Shown piece after piece: positions 1 through 12,142 of a DNA stretch of 64,000 bases; within the stretch, counting starts at the first letter, position 1; each line of letters opens with the position of its first letter. The notes beneath the pieces are model-generated. The model worked only from the letters and a program-made list of their open reading frames with translations. It made no database searches and had not been told where the DNA came from. Origin of the DNA: Cyprinodon diabolis (Eukaryota > Chordata > Actinopteri > Cyprinodontiformes > Cyprinodontidae); contig CM060070.1 in assembly GCA_030533445.1 (NCBI GenBank), positions 30,738,001 to 30,802,000 on the forward strand, given 5' to 3'. Both the position numbers and the translations under genes were made by a program.

Positions 1-2680
1 GCAAAGTGGGCTATAAACACTGAGCATCCCATTTTATGACAAAAGCACTTCGCTGACACAAGCAGTAGAGAAATTATCCCCTTCATTGTTGGAATATAAA
101 CAAGGGTTGTTTGGACTTTTATCTGTATATACATTCCTCACTACTGGCTGATGGACAGCAGTTTGTCTGACAACTTCCTACTAGTTTTCATATATTGAAT
201 AATAACAAAAAGACAAAAATATTCGGAATGTTTTTCTTGTTTATTAGTTTGAATACAGATGACTCCCTGTTGAACATACAGACACGTTTGTTTATTGATT
301 TAAGACCACCTGTGACCTTCAGGCTCTGGATGGTGCTGATTATTTATGTGATTTGCGATGGAATGGGAAATTACAATAACTCATCCCTGTGATCTCAAGG
401 TGGATGCAAGCCAAAGCAGCTGAAGGCAGCAGAGGTAAATATAATAGTAATTCATGATATGTCTGCAGTTTTTGTTTTTCCACCATATATCCCTGAGAGC
501 CCTTCTGTCTAGAGACCCCAGGGTTTAATAGGTTTTTATTTCACCTCACCTTGGCTGTCTGGACAGCAGTTATGGGCAGAATAGAGTTTATGCCTTCAAA
601 CTCTAAAAGGGTTTTTCTGATGGATGATTGATCGAGCTGTTATGAAGCATGAAGAGCAACAGCTTGATTGGGCTCTAATGGAGCTCTGATGGAGCTTTAT
701 GAAAGGGTGCCAGGAGTGCTGCTGGGTTTTTCAATTGGATTGAAATATTTTTAGTAGAAACAGGAACAGCAGTGAGGTGTAAAAAAGGGGGAAAAAAACT
801 CTAAAGCCCCCACAGTGAGATGACATTTGTTAAAGCCTCGTGTGTGCTTATAAGAGCTGGCTTGTATAGGGCTTTGAACGGATGGAGAGCGGTGTCAGTG
901 TGGCTTTTGTTGCAGGGACAGAACCTGGCATGGGTGAATGTGCTGCTTTGCTTCATTCTCCTCACATAAAATGAAGAAAACATAAAAAGACAGTAGCCAG
1001 AGGCGGTCTGAGCACAACCGATAAACCGCCAGGCCGGAAGCGCCCTTCTGGTACCTGGTGGCACTGAGGACCATTTGGCAAGTTTAGAAATAAGCAGAAG
1101 GTGAAAACACAGCAGTGACAACCAGAGCGCGTGGGAACAATAGGAAGACCTTTATATTCCTTCTCCTGGGTCTGACTGAAATGTACTGAAGAGGAGGGAA
1201 AGAATAAAACGAAAAGCCTGCTCCAGGTTGACTCATCAAGCTGAGTTTAGTTTGTTTCTTTAGCTTGCTGTCACGCACCTTTAGCCATTACATAGCTTTT
1301 CATTTATAGTAATGGTCCTCACCTCTATTTCCACTCTCACCACCTGCCACACTCCCTCCCCCCCTGCCCCCATTGTCTATATTACCCATTTGTCTCCAGT
1401 GTTTCTGCCATTTGCAGGTTGTTGTTTTTTTTATGTGAGCTGTGCGCATCGCAGAGCTCAGCTTAACTTGACCAGCCACCCGTCTTAATCGGCTCTCGGG
1501 GCCCAAGAGCTAACGAGCTTACAGCAGAGCGAGTTTGCAGCCAGCAACAAATATGTGCCTGTCAAAAATATTTTCCCCCTGCTGATGAATACTATTGCGG
1601 TAATGACTGTGTGATATTTAAATTTGCTCCCTTACAAAGTTGTATATATCATCTCCCTTCATGTCATAGTTCTATAACTGTGTGTTAATCAATCACATAA
1701 AAAGCTTTTTGGTTCTAATGTGATCACTAAGTTCATGGGGTGACTCTATATTTGCCATGCACAGCATATATCAAATGATTCAGTACAATGTGGAAAGCCT
1801 AAAGGGAGAAAAATATCCCTCTTTGTTCTCACGTAATCTTTAAAATCCAATTTATGAAACGTGCACTTTCTGATAGCAGCTATTTTTCCACTTTTGCAAA
1901 AAGCCCCAAGCATGGAAAATGTCTGGCTTTGTCCACATCTAATTGGTTTGTATTATATCCTCCATGCTTCATTTGCTTGTCTCATCTGCTGTGATTTAGA
2001 TCCCTCATGTCTGAGCGGGTAAAACTGACTGGAAACCCAGAGTAAAGGAGAAACACAACCCCAGAGCTTTTTAATCCACCCACTATCCTCTGCACCACTT
2101 CACTCTGCATATGATGTGGGAGGCTATTGTCTGAACTCACTCGTTTCATATGGAGAGCACAAACACGCCTAACAATCATTCTCACAAATCATAAAAAAAG
2201 AAGAAAAATATAAAAACTATTGGTGCCTTAAAACAAAAAATGTTATGATGGCTGAAACCTCTTTGTTTGCTTCAGGTGGATTGACATTTAGATGTTTGGT
2301 GTTAAACAGAAACTGAAAAGCACATTTGGGTTCCAGGAAGGCCTAGGGCTGAGAGTACTAAGCTGCATGCATTCAAGGACAATATTTGGTTTGGCTTTGT
2401 TGAATTGTAGCTTATCTGAATAAAGATGACTAGATGTCACACAGACCAGTGTTGCCTCCAGCCTTGTTTCAGCAGTGCTAGTTTCCAGATACGAATGTGG
2501 ATTCATGTAAATTTCAACCTCTTCGAGATGAAGAGAGGCAAAGAGATAAAGATACAAGTTTCTTTTCACCTGATTTAGACCTTAGTATTGGATCTATGCT
2601 TAAGCTCCATATTTTTTCTTCATTATAATGGATAGGTTTGCACTTATGAGGAATTTGACTTGGTGTTGATGGTGCAGACA
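1..2680. other. Unassigned intergenic or intronic DNA
   Basis: No coding region, RNA gene or mobile element could be supported here. Open frames are short (about 110 codons or fewer), overlap on both strands and show no recognisable motif. Composition is AT-rich with scattered homopolymer runs. Confidence 0.6.
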
Positions 2681-2691
2681 ATATATATATG

Positions 2692-2764
<73 letters not shown>

Positions 2765-2778
2765 TGTATATATATATA

Positions 2779-2852
<74 letters not shown>
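2681..2852. repeat. (TA)n microsatellite with CTG interruptions
   Basis: About 170 bp of alternating TA, broken by short ACTGTA and ACTATA interruptions near 2763, 2781 and 2816. The array is self-complementary, so it produces meaningless Tyr-Ile open frames on both strands. Confidence 0.95.
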
Positions 2853-2856
<4 letters not shown>

Positions 2857-3746
2857 ACAGAATCTATAGCTATATATAATATAAAACATACAATAAGCTA
2901 TATGCAATATATAAGTACATACCGTAAATCGTCTAATATAGGACGGGACCTTTATTTCACTCAGGTACATCTTGGTCCAGGCCATTACTGGAAGGAGGCC
3001 AGAATTAGAGGCAGGCCTCTATTTCGATTTGATCAAAACAGACTGCCAGTGGAATGAATAAAAACAAGATTTTGTGTCTCTGTGAACCTATAAAATACTA
3101 AGTTCATTTATTGAAAAAGTACAGTTACCATAACGGTATACAGAACATTATTCAGACATCTTCCAGCAGCTGCAATTTTTCTGCACGGCAATACGAAAAA
3201 AAAAAGAAAAGAAAAAGCCACAATCTTGTTTTTGCTATGTTGGTGTAGCTTGTAGGTTCTGAATGGCGGAGGGAGAGCGGCAGTGTTAGTGTCATAAGGT
3301 CTCTGGGCCGTTTTGAGAAGGCTAGTAGTGGATGGGAAGAAACAGTTTTTGTAGCGTGAAGTTTTGGTCCTGATGGACTGCAGCCTCATGTCAGAGGGAA
3401 GTGACTGAAATTGTTTGTGACTACTGTGCGAAGGATCAACCACAATCTTCCACCATGCCTTAGAGTCGTTATGTTACATTAAGATTTCATGAGTAGGGAG
3501 TGAAAAACCTTCAAATATGAAAAAAAAAAGTTTTAACCCAACCATTCCCGCTCCCCATAAAAATAACTTCAACTGCAACTTAGAAAAAGTTTTCAGGCCT
3601 TCATAGCAGTAGTCCTCCTAAATTAGTGTTGCTCATTACTTTACTGCACCCTTCAGCTCTCCCACTCCTTACTGGGTTGGTCCTTTCCCAAATAAACACG
3701 GAAGTTGCTAAAACTGCAGAGATGGACTAAACAAATTCTACACAAA
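2853..3746. other. Unassigned DNA, possibly an old repeat near 2925-3060
   Basis: The stretch around 2925-3060 contains palindromic AGGCCTCTATTTC-like words that resemble arms of an old foldback repeat, but I cannot define its ends. Nothing else in the interval is recognisable. Confidence 0.35.
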
Positions 3747-3998
3747 GGGCCGGATTTATCCAGATCCAATTTTGCGTGCAGTAATTTGCGCTCGCAAACT
3801 GGAATTTTGCGCAAGGGGCTGAACCACGGTTTGCGGGTGATTTAACAAGAGTGATTGCGTAACTGGTGGCAGGTGCAAAACTGTTGGAGACGCCCTATTT
3901 AAATGATGGTTTTGCGCATTTTGTGGTTTGCGGCAAAGTAGTTTGTAGTTTGTACAAACTAGTGCATTAAGAAATTTAAATCTTACAGTGACCCCCAA

Positions 3999-4032
<34 letters not shown>

Positions 4033-4783
4033 TATAAAGAAAAAACTGAGATGAGATTACTGCGCGTACTCATCCCCGCAGCATTGGCATGTTGCTCCAC
4101 AGGCGCAGGGGGGAGGTCTGGTTTCTCCGTTAGGGCGTCAGGGCGACATGGCATTTAGAACGTCGGACAGCACTTCTGAAAAACTAGATTGGGAGATTCA
4201 ATGTTGCAAGGAGTTTTGTGATATCTGGTATTGCGTGGGTCCTCCTTGTGGCTGGCTCCAAATCCATTCGGAGTTCCCCCAACAGCTCCAAAATGGCAAT
4301 GCTGGATAAACGATATGTTTTGATGATCGTTTCCTCGTTCATTCCAAAAATATTCACACGGAGTGAAAAAATGCGTTCTTTGCGTCTCCTTGCTTCATTT
4401 CGATGTCTCCTTCTTGCGACAATAACCGCTGCCATATGTGCGCAATTACGCATACAGACCATTTGCACCTTCTTTTGAAACGTGTTAAATATAGAGTCAG
4501 ATACCGTTAGCAAAATTGCTTTCAGGTTTGATAAATCACTTTGCGAGTGCTAAATTAATATATTTACATGTTCTCCTCCCACAAGACGCACTTTTGCGTG
4601 TAAACGCCCCATATTGCATATTCATTGCAGAAAAAGTACTAAATGGATAAGAGGCGCTATTTAGCACGTTTTAAAGACGAAATCCTTTTAGCACGCTGTT
4701 GATAGATCAGTTTGTACATTTTTTAGTGTGCGCAGTGAAATAGCTCACCTTTTAATACACGCAAACCTTTGATAGATCCGGCC
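3747..4783 (-). mobile_element. Non-autonomous PIF/Harbinger-like DNA element
   Basis: The ends are inverted copies: GGGCCGGATTTATC on the left and the reverse complement of GGGCCGGATCTATC on the right. They are flanked by AAA on both sides; the wider reading is CAAAG on both sides with GGCCGG termini. TTTGCG-like words recur near both ends, as subterminal repeats do. The centre holds a short reverse-strand frame resembling the N-terminal part of HARBI1-type transposases. At 1,037 bp it is too short for a full transposase plus the usual partner gene, so I read it as an internally deleted copy. A 3-bp duplication fits Harbinger; the poly-A/TA tract near 3998-4035 is a later expansion. Confidence 0.7.
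4184..4513 (-). pseudogene. HARBI1-like transposase N-terminal remnant
   Basis: This 109-codon reverse-strand frame has an arginine-rich segment followed by EETIIKTYRLS, then ILELL and ATRRTHAIP. That order resembles the N-terminal region of PIF/Harbinger nucleases, where a region of this kind precedes the catalytic domain. The frame stops after about 109 residues and none of the acidic catalytic residues are present, so it cannot be an active nuclease. It lies centrally in the element with GGGCCGG termini, which supports the assignment. The family call rests on motif resemblance only. Confidence 0.6.
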
Positions 4784-4787
4784 CAAA

Positions 4788-7173
4788 GAGTTTTATACCC
4801 ATCACATCATGAATCTTAGGAATTCTCTATAGGACCATAGCACAAGCTGCAAAATTTTTGCAGGTGTTTGAAATTATACCAGCATTGGTGGGAGGAAATG
4901 AAAAGCACTGCAGCAGGCTGCTCTGACTGCACAAGTCTTTTATTTACACTGTAGGTGTAATGTCATGTGATGTAAGGAAGATATAAATGGTGAAGTCATT
5001 TTTAAATCAACCCCCTGGGTTAACAGTAAAAAGGAGGCCAACTATGGTTCCTTTTTTATTCCCAGAGCAGATCTGAGCTCCCTTAAAAGCTGCTCCAATG
5101 ATTATACATTTCCTATTCCGCCATTGATCAGACTTCACTCCTTTTGTCACACTAGACAAAGGTTTCACTTTCCTGCTCTTGTGTGGAGTTTGTGGTGGGA
5201 TTTGAGGTGCACTTCTGGTTGATGTATTGTGGTTCATCTTAAGAAATCATTGACACTTTCCCTTACTAATATGATTGACACCGGGGGGGGGGGCAACAAT
5301 CAGCATCTACTGATGGCTTTCATTGTCACTGCCCTGAAACCAACACACCTGACTGGACAGCAGCGGTAGTGGTTGCAAATTGTTCCCCCAGGTTTTTTTT
5401 GTCTCCAACAAATACTTGATGGAAAATAGGAGGAATTTGGACATTTTCAAATCATAAAATATAGAAATTTTTTCCTACATCATTAAAGTGGATACAGACT
5501 GCAGTGGGAACTAAACTTTCCTTGAATTTCTAGTCAGTAAATTCTGATTGGCTTTCAGCTGTGTGACAGTTACAAAAGTTTAAGGTTTTTTGTTACTTTC
5601 TTATCTTTTTTTGTCATGTCTCAAGCTTGAGTGTGCACATCTATGTGTTAGAGCTAGAAATCTTACATGCACGGATTTGGCTGTCTGGAGGAGGGAAATG
5701 ATTGTCGCCTCCCTAAAGAAGTTCCTTAGGCTATGGAGAGGAAGCAGCACTCACACTCAGAAACTAACTATTGGAGCTTATAGTTAACGGCTGTAAATGG
5801 AGGGAAACTCATTTTGCATGACAAATTTAGGGCACAATATACAGTAAAAGAAAAATAGTAATTAACTTTCAAACATGTGCAGCGTATTTTAATTGCACTA
5901 TATGTAAAGATACAAAATAGAAAAGTGCTTTAGCTTTTTTGTGTAGCTTAGAATATTGAAAGTATTTGCGCTGTACACTATGTCAAATTAGTGATTTTTG
6001 TGATTTACACAAAGTCAGACTTTAAGTGGGAAAATGAAACTAAACATAACTCAATTAAAAACAAAAGGTAGCTAAAGCATATGCATCTGAGCAGACAAAA
6101 GTACACAAAAATCTTAATAAAAACAAAAATGCACATGAGACTAACCCATACAGTGGTTTTACTAAATAAAACATTTTTTTTCATTTGTCTGTTTTGGTCT
6201 ACTATTAATTTATTTGATCAATAAGATTAATAACCAGGTCATATTTAAGTGGTTTTGAAGAGGCTATGGATATGAACTACAGGCTAAATACCCAAGTGCT
6301 GCAACAATCTTGTTCTAAAAGAGAAAAAGTAATATCAGCTAGAAAGGATTAATTCTCTCAATTATTCCACCGCTGCTTTTTATATATTGCTCTTTATATA
6401 ATCTTTTGGCTTATCCTCTGCGTGCTGCCATAGGGTGAAGGTTTTTCACAGTCGTATTTATTTATCTCCCACTTTTTGTTGTGAAGCTGAAATGAGCTGC
6501 AGGACTGCAGGGCTCAGCAATCCTGCCCTATATTCCTCTCAGACACGTACTTCTTATTTACTCCTGACAGATTTAAATTGAAACTTTGATCACATTTTCC
6601 ACACCGTTCCTCAGTCACGCTCAGTTTTAGAGCCGGTCAGCTTCGCACTGCAGGGGGAAGATAGTTTTTCGTTGCTTGTATCTCTATGTGCCTTTCGTTC
6701 CTGATATCTCTCTCTTTTTCTTTCCTTTGGCTTACTCGCAGATCCTCGGGGGAGCCATCAATAGCTGACCCTGTTTTATTTTCTGCTAGTCCTCGAGCCT
6801 CCCTCTGTGTCTCGGTGGACTGGGCAGTCCATTAGTTAAGACTGAAGACCCGACAGACAGATGACTTGAGATTGGATTAACAGAACAGAGAAGATAAGGG
6901 GTGGATTAATCACAGCAAGTGTGTTTCTCTCTGTGACAGCTATAGACAGTTCTGTCATTACCATCTGATGAGATGGGAGCAAAGACCTCTGTGTGCTGAG
7001 CAAATATCCACTGTTTGTCTAAAAAATACCATTCTTCTTCTGCACAGACACAGGCGCTATCAAGTACAATAAGAAACACTTTCATAAGCACATGCTTTCT
7101 TAGTTCAACCATTTATTTCAGATAGCTTCCCTGGCTAATTTTGATGTATTTCAACTGAAAGACCTACTTAGGA
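4788..7173. other. Unassigned DNA
   Basis: No gene or mobile element was supported. A G-run sits near 5283-5292. Around 6,600-6,760 there is a pyrimidine tract ending in CGCAG that could act as a splice acceptor, but the frame after it stops quickly. Confidence 0.55.
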
Positions 7174-7365
7174 GGAGTGGCGGCTTAGTAGTTAGGACAT
7201 AGAGCTTGGAATCCTGAGGTTCTGAGTTTGAGCTCCACTCCCACAGACTGCCACATTGGGTTTCCGAGCAAGACCGTTAACCCCACACTTCTCCCTGGTT
7301 CCCCACGATGGCAGCCCACTGCTCCCCAAGGGTGTTTGTTAAATGCAGACATAATTATTATTAAT
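7174..7365 (+). mobile_element. tRNA-derived SINE, plus orientation
   Basis: The sequence has a tRNA-like head (CTTAGTAGTTAGGACATAG, then a GAGTTTGAGCTCC B-box-like segment near 7224-7236). A conserved body follows (GAGCAAGACCGTTAACCCC, then CCCACTGCTCCCC) with a tail around AAATGCAGAC. A second copy of the same family lies on the other strand at 36,010-36,220, which shows it is a dispersed repeat. The head would supply an RNA polymerase III promoter; the B-box is degraded from GGTTCGANNCC. It has no coding capacity. Confidence 0.75.
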
Positions 7366-7894
7366 TTTAAGTTTATTAACAGTTCATCTCATAGCTTAAG
7401 TTAATTTGGTTTTTCGTCCCTCTTGCATGTGAGCAACTTTTCAATTTGGTGTCATTTCCTGTTGGATTCAGACTTCACGATGGGTACTTCAAACCACTGA
7501 GTATTTAATGCCACCTTATCTGTATTCCTTCTTTATGTTTAAGCTTTAACTTCCCAGTTAATATCTTGAGATGCTGGCTCCAAATCACCCTGTAATGTTA
7601 CCTTTGGTTGTCATCTAGTTTCAGAGGAGCAACAGGACCCATTTCATCCACAGCAACCCCTATACATAACAAAATAGTGTTCCCAGGCCTGCAAGCATCT
7701 CCCTTTTCTACAAATGTTCTCATGTGGGGAAAACTACCCTGTTACCATCTGGCAAGTGCTAAAGCAGTATGCTCCGTAAGATTACAGGACTCATCACGGC
7801 TTTTTCCCCACAGGCCTTTTCTGTACAAGAACATATGTTCACAAAACTATTTTGTCTCTATGCTGTTATCCTACACTTTGCCAAATGGCATATT

Positions 7895-8260
7895 TGTCAG
7901 TGTTTGGTTGAGGTTTGAGGACCCAGATGCAGAGGCAGGGAGGCAGAGGTTAGTTCTTGAAGATTTAATTGAAATCACCTAGGACTCACAGGCAACTGAG
8001 GGAGGGATACAAAAATCCAACATAAAAAAATTTAGAAAAAAACAGAACCTTGGAGACATCAGGGAAAACAAAAATGAGGAGCCAGGATAAGACGAGGAAA
8101 GACGAGGAACCAGAACTGAGGAACTGCACAGGGAGAGTATTTCTGGCTGACTGAGCAAAGGCAGGACTAACGAGCTGATTGAGAGCAGGTGTGAACTGAG
8201 GCTTCTAGAAAGGAGCTGGGGAAAAGGAGACCAACACAAGAGGGCAACAGAGGGCAACAA
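7895..8260 (-). repeat. Possible decayed LTR-like fragment
   Basis: A purine-rich interval starting near a TTGTCAGTGTTTGG segment and containing GAGGACCCAGATGCAGAGGC resembles, from memory, the reverse strand of LTR regions common in fish. No terminal repeat pair or target duplication was found, so this is a weak call. Confidence 0.25.
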
Positions 8261-8296
8261 AGGAAAGCCTAAGAACTCAAATACATCAACAAAAAA

Positions 8297-8450
8297 CATC
8301 CTATTGAGCATCTCTGGAAGGAGCTGAAACATGCCATCTGGAAAAGGCAACATTCAAACCTGAGACAACGGGAGCAGTTTGCTCATGAGGAGTGGGCCAA
8401 AATACCTGCTAAGAGGAGCAGTAGTCTTGTTACCAGTAAAATAATCATAT
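8297..8450 (+). pseudogene. Tc1-like transposase C-terminal remnant
   Basis: Translation from 8297 begins HPIEHLWKELKHAIWK and continues with NLRQREQFAHEEWAKIP. This is the C-terminal part of a Tc1-like transposase around the catalytic glutamate of the DDE triad. About 45 codons are readable before the similarity fades. The rest of the transposase and both terminal repeats are missing or unrecognisable. It differs in sequence from the transposases at 14.8, 28 and 62 kb and so comes from a separate family. Confidence 0.8.
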
Positions 8451-9521
8451 GGTTACAGTGACTGCCTCAAAAGGTTTTGCTACAAAATATTAAGTAAATG
8501 GTACCATCAGTTTCTTTATCATGAGCTTTCATAGAATCTTTATTTATTTATTTCAGATTCAAGTTATTTCTGCACGCATTGCTGGGTTTTCTTTTATTAA
8601 AGACAGACATCAACAATTTTGTCCGTGTGTGGGCAAACACTACAGTTTTGGTTTCATTAGACCGCAGTTCATAACATTTAGATTATTTGACATTACACAT
8701 CCTTTAAATCTTTTGGAATTTTACATAGTTAGAGGTGGTCGATTATTCTGAAACCTTGAAACAATTACATCATTATCTAGACTTCTTAAAGTTCAAAGTC
8801 AGAATAATCCATCTGTCTAATTATTCTGTCAATTAAATGACAGGAAACTTAAACAGCAACCTGACAGGAATTGACTAAAACAGGAAACTTAAATTTAATG
8901 TCAGACAAGTGATAAAGGTTTGTGTTTTACACTCTAAACTGTAAGCAAATATTTTATTTTAAATAAACAAGGAAAAGAAGAAATATAAACATAGAATCAA
9001 CCACCTTTCCAGCTTTATTAAATAGCACATTTAAGAGCAATTTTCCATTGACAAACTTGCTTTACAAAGAGAAAAACATAAAATGAAAGAAATGTAGTCA
9101 ACAGATCAAATACAATAAATTAAGATCAAATTTAAAGCTTGTTAGAAATAAAGTAGAAAAGCACTCTGAGAGCGTAGACCTCCTATTTTGACAACTAAAA
9201 TTACTATTCTAAATTAACAGAAGGTAAGGGTATTACCAAAACCCATGCAAGATTGCAGACTTCCGGGAAAACACTTTTTAACTTTGTATGAACAAAGTTT
9301 AGCTGAGACTGACAGTGATCCAAAATTAAGTAAATTTTCAAATCGTAGGCTCTTAATGATTAATATGTTGTGAATAGACTATGTCTTTTTCAATGAGCAT
9401 TTTTTTTACTGCAGAACTTTTTCCTTTGAAACTAAAGGCAGAGTTTAACTAGAGTAAACAAGTAACAGCGAAATATTGTCATTTTACAACAACTGGTCCT
9501 CACTCTGAGGGCTAGACTGGT
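8451..9521. other. Unassigned AT-rich DNA
   Basis: The first part may contain the decayed right arm of the Tc1 remnant just upstream. Otherwise I see nothing that can be supported. Confidence 0.5.
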
Positions 9522-9596
9522 ACACACACACAAACACACCCACACACACACATACATATGTATATATATATATATATATATATACATATGTGTCTG

Positions 9597-9631
<35 letters not shown>
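9522..9631. repeat. Compound (CA)n/(TA)n microsatellite
   Basis: A CA-rich run grades into two TA arrays separated by a GTGTCTGTATGTG spacer. Confidence 0.9.
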
Positions 9632-9633
<2 letters not shown>

Positions 9634-10621
9634 ACTTGTTTTGGCAGTTGGTATTTTCATTTTACAGCCATGAGCCACTCATCTCTATCTGATTGAACCA
9701 AAAGAATATTAGCAACATTTAAAATGGGTTTAAATCAAATCATTCACCCATTTTCTTGTAGCAGTGAGGCAGAAAGTGAGAAAGCGAAGAAAATTAAGGT
9801 TAAGATTGTTTCTGAAAGGATCGGAGAAACATAAAAGCTGGCTGTGAAGGTAAAATTAGAACTGTTTTTTTTTTTTTCTTTGCCTTCCACCAGAAGATAA
9901 ATATAAATGAGAGATTATGAGCAACTAAGTATTAGGGCCCGTGAAGATGATTCAGACAAAGCACATATTCAGCTGTTGTTTTTGTTATGGTTATAGACAA
10001 CATTTTCATTTCCTTCAGTATCATGACCAATTGAAGATTGTTCCATACTATTAGTCTTGGACTTCTGGTTTATATTATATCTTTTTATTTAAGAACGTTG
10101 AGTAGGTTATTTTCTAAAACTATTTCATCTAGTTTTGTTTATGATGTTATATAACTTGAAAGAAACATTCAACCAGACTTGTACAGCCGATAACAGTACA
10201 ATTGCTTTTCTCTCTTGGGTCTGACAGATGCAGACCACTTTTTGGACAAATGTCTTTCTCTGTGACTGAAATTAATGCTGCTTAGCAATGATCACCAATT
10301 TCCCTTTTCTAATCAAATATCATATTTTTTCTTTTTCTCCATCAAATGCCAAATGACCTCATAGACAATTCAGGGCTTCTAGAAGCAGGTGTGATCTCCT
10401 AGTCTTTTTCCTTCTCTTCTAAGCACTGGAACAATCACGATTTTTGTGTTTTTTACATTTTGTTGACACCTTAAGGATGATTTTGATGCACCAATTAACA
10501 CATTAAACATTGGCTGATTAGACACTCAACAGAGACAATTACAGAAATGTACCTGAGAGGAAATCTGTGCAGAAGTTATTGTCTCTTGGGAGAAAAGAAG
10601 CAAGGACATGTTTATTTATAC
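9632..10621. other. Unassigned AT-rich DNA
   Basis: No coding or repeat signature was recognised in this interval. Confidence 0.55.
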
Positions 10622-10680
10622 ACTACCTTCAAAAGTATGGGATCACATTGAAATGTCCTTATTTCTGAAGAGAATAAACG
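10622..10680. mobile_element. Tc1-like terminal repeat fragment
   Basis: The words ACTACCTTCAAAAGTATGGG and ATCACATTGAAATGTCC match, from memory, the start of a common fish Tc1-like terminal repeat. Only this end is visible; no transposase or opposite end lies nearby, so it is a truncated relic. Confidence 0.55.
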
Positions 10681-11149
10681 GCAGGGATGGATATCTTACT
10701 TGCCTACTTGCTGGTGCAAGCTGCTGCTATTATTAAAACAACAAGCTTGACCCTAAGCTGAAAAGGGAATGAATAGGCTGGTCCATACCAGGCCAGCTCC
10801 GGAGATTGAATAATAAATGCTGGAGTTAGAAGGCTCCGGGTACAAATGAGATCTTTCTTATAGGTTTGGTATTTCTTGCATGCAGAATAAGTTAAGCTTC
10901 TCTACAACTCATCTGTTGACTTCTGCTTTTCTCTCTGTGAAGCTGAAATGCATTGCTTCCACTAAATGTAAATCTATGACTTATGCTGCTGTTATGCATG
11001 AACCATGTGATCTTGCAAACACGCACAGCTCTCTGACAGTCCATCAGTTCTCAAGCTACAAAGGCAAAGCTTAAGTCAATTTTTTTCTCTTCAGTAAAAA
11101 AAATGTTTATGGCTACAAATATAGGTTTTCTGCTAGTATATATATATAC
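10681..11149. other. Unassigned DNA
   Basis: No feature supported; one 64-codon open frame lacks any motif. Confidence 0.5.
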
Positions 11150-11221
11150 CCTACTATTTAGTAAGTTCTCCCACTTAGAATGGATCTAAGTGGAAGGGTC
11201 TGAAATTGTCATCGTAGGTGC

Positions 11222-11249
<28 letters not shown>
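11222..11249 (+). repeat. Poly-A run of about 28 bp
   Basis: A pure A-run lies inside the left arm of the Tc1-like relic, consistent with slippage expansion after insertion. Confidence 0.9.
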
Positions 11250-11253
<4 letters not shown>

Positions 11254-11465
11254 ACTGTGAGAGACAAAATCAAAAAAGTAAAAAATGCATTTTTATGATA
11301 CAGCTGCAAATAAGTATTTGAACACCTGGGAAAAGCAATGTTAATATTTGGAATAGTAGTCTTTGTTTGCAATCACAGAGATCAAATGTTTCCTGTAGCT
11401 TTTCACCCGGTTTGCACAAACTGGAATTTTGGCCCATTCCTCCACACAGATCTTATCTAGATCAG

Positions 11466-11640
11466 TCAGTGTTTTTGGCTATCGCTGAGAAACACAGAGT
11501 TTGAGCTCCCTCCAAAGATTAGGTTTAGGTCTGGAGACTGGCTAGGCCATGCCAGAACCTTGCTATGCTTCTTACAGAGCAACTCCTTGGTTATCCTGGC
11601 AGTGTGCTTCAGGTCAGCTCCTCCTTTGTAGTTCTGATTT
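11466..11640 (-). pseudogene. Tc1-like transposase C-terminal fragment
   Basis: The reverse strand encodes CKKHSKVLAWPSQSPDLN, the motif just ahead of the third catalytic residue. The sequence then departs from the expected PIE(N/H)LW, so the glutamate is not in frame. The preceding catalytic core is gone. The N-terminal counterpart lies at 11736-11867 on the same strand, and the two fragments are brought close together by a large internal deletion. Confidence 0.75.
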
Positions 11641-11735
11641 CTCACCTTTCTTAGGATCATTGAGACCCCACGAGGTGAGATATTGCATGGAGCATGGACA
11701 CACATGTTTTGCTTCTTCCATTTTCTAATGATTGC

Positions 11736-11867
11736 TCAAAAAGTGGACCTTTTTTCATCAAGCTTCTTGACAATTTCCCTGTGGTCCTTTCCAGCCTTGT
11801 GGAGGTGTACAACTTTGTCTCTACTGTCTTTGGCCAGCTTTTTGGTCTGCTTTTTGGTCTGCTTCAT
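11736..11867 (-). pseudogene. Tc1-like transposase N-terminal fragment
   Basis: Reverse-strand residues include KLAKDSRDKVVHLHKAGKDH and KKLDEKRSTF. This is the first helix-turn-helix region of a Tc1-like DNA-binding domain (DTRDKI-LHKAGK pattern). The reading continues only to about residue 44 before the frame is lost. It belongs to the same relic element as the C-terminal fragment at 11466-11640. Confidence 0.75.
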
Positions 11868-12142
11868 CACCTGCAAAGAGATGTAAAAAGAACAGCAAAA
11901 CCAACAGACATGATACGAGACATACAATAAAGTAACACCTAGATAATATCGCTGAAGTAGTATTATTTAATCTGACATGTACTCTGTGTTACCTGAAGAT
12001 GAGGTGGACATTTTGAAGGCTGATTAACAGGTCTTTGAGGGTCAGAATTATAGCTGATATATAGGCGTCAAATAATTATTTGCAGCTATATCATACAAAT
12101 ACAAAGTTAAAAAAATCATATATTGTGATTTCTACTGAAAAT

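Larger units (their letters stand above)
11150..12142 (-). mobile_element. Tc1-like element, internally deleted and decayed
   Basis: The left part reads CTCCCACTTAGAA, then GTCTGAAATTGTCATCGTAG, an A-run, GTCCACTGTGAGAGACA and CAAATAAGTATTTGAACACC. The right part reads TTTGAGGGTCAGAATTATAG and TTATTTGCAGCTATATCATAC. These are opposite ends of one Tc1-like family that I recognise from many fish. Between them are transposase fragments on the reverse strand: an N-terminal piece (11736-11867) and a C-terminal piece (about 11466-11585). Most of the catalytic core is deleted, so the copy is non-autonomous. Its right end looks truncated near 12,140. Confidence 0.8.

Noticed and set aside
2644..3057. 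Open frames of 69-122 codons over the TA array at 2.7 kb
   Set aside because: They translate the microsatellite as Tyr-Ile repeats on both strands and have no other content.
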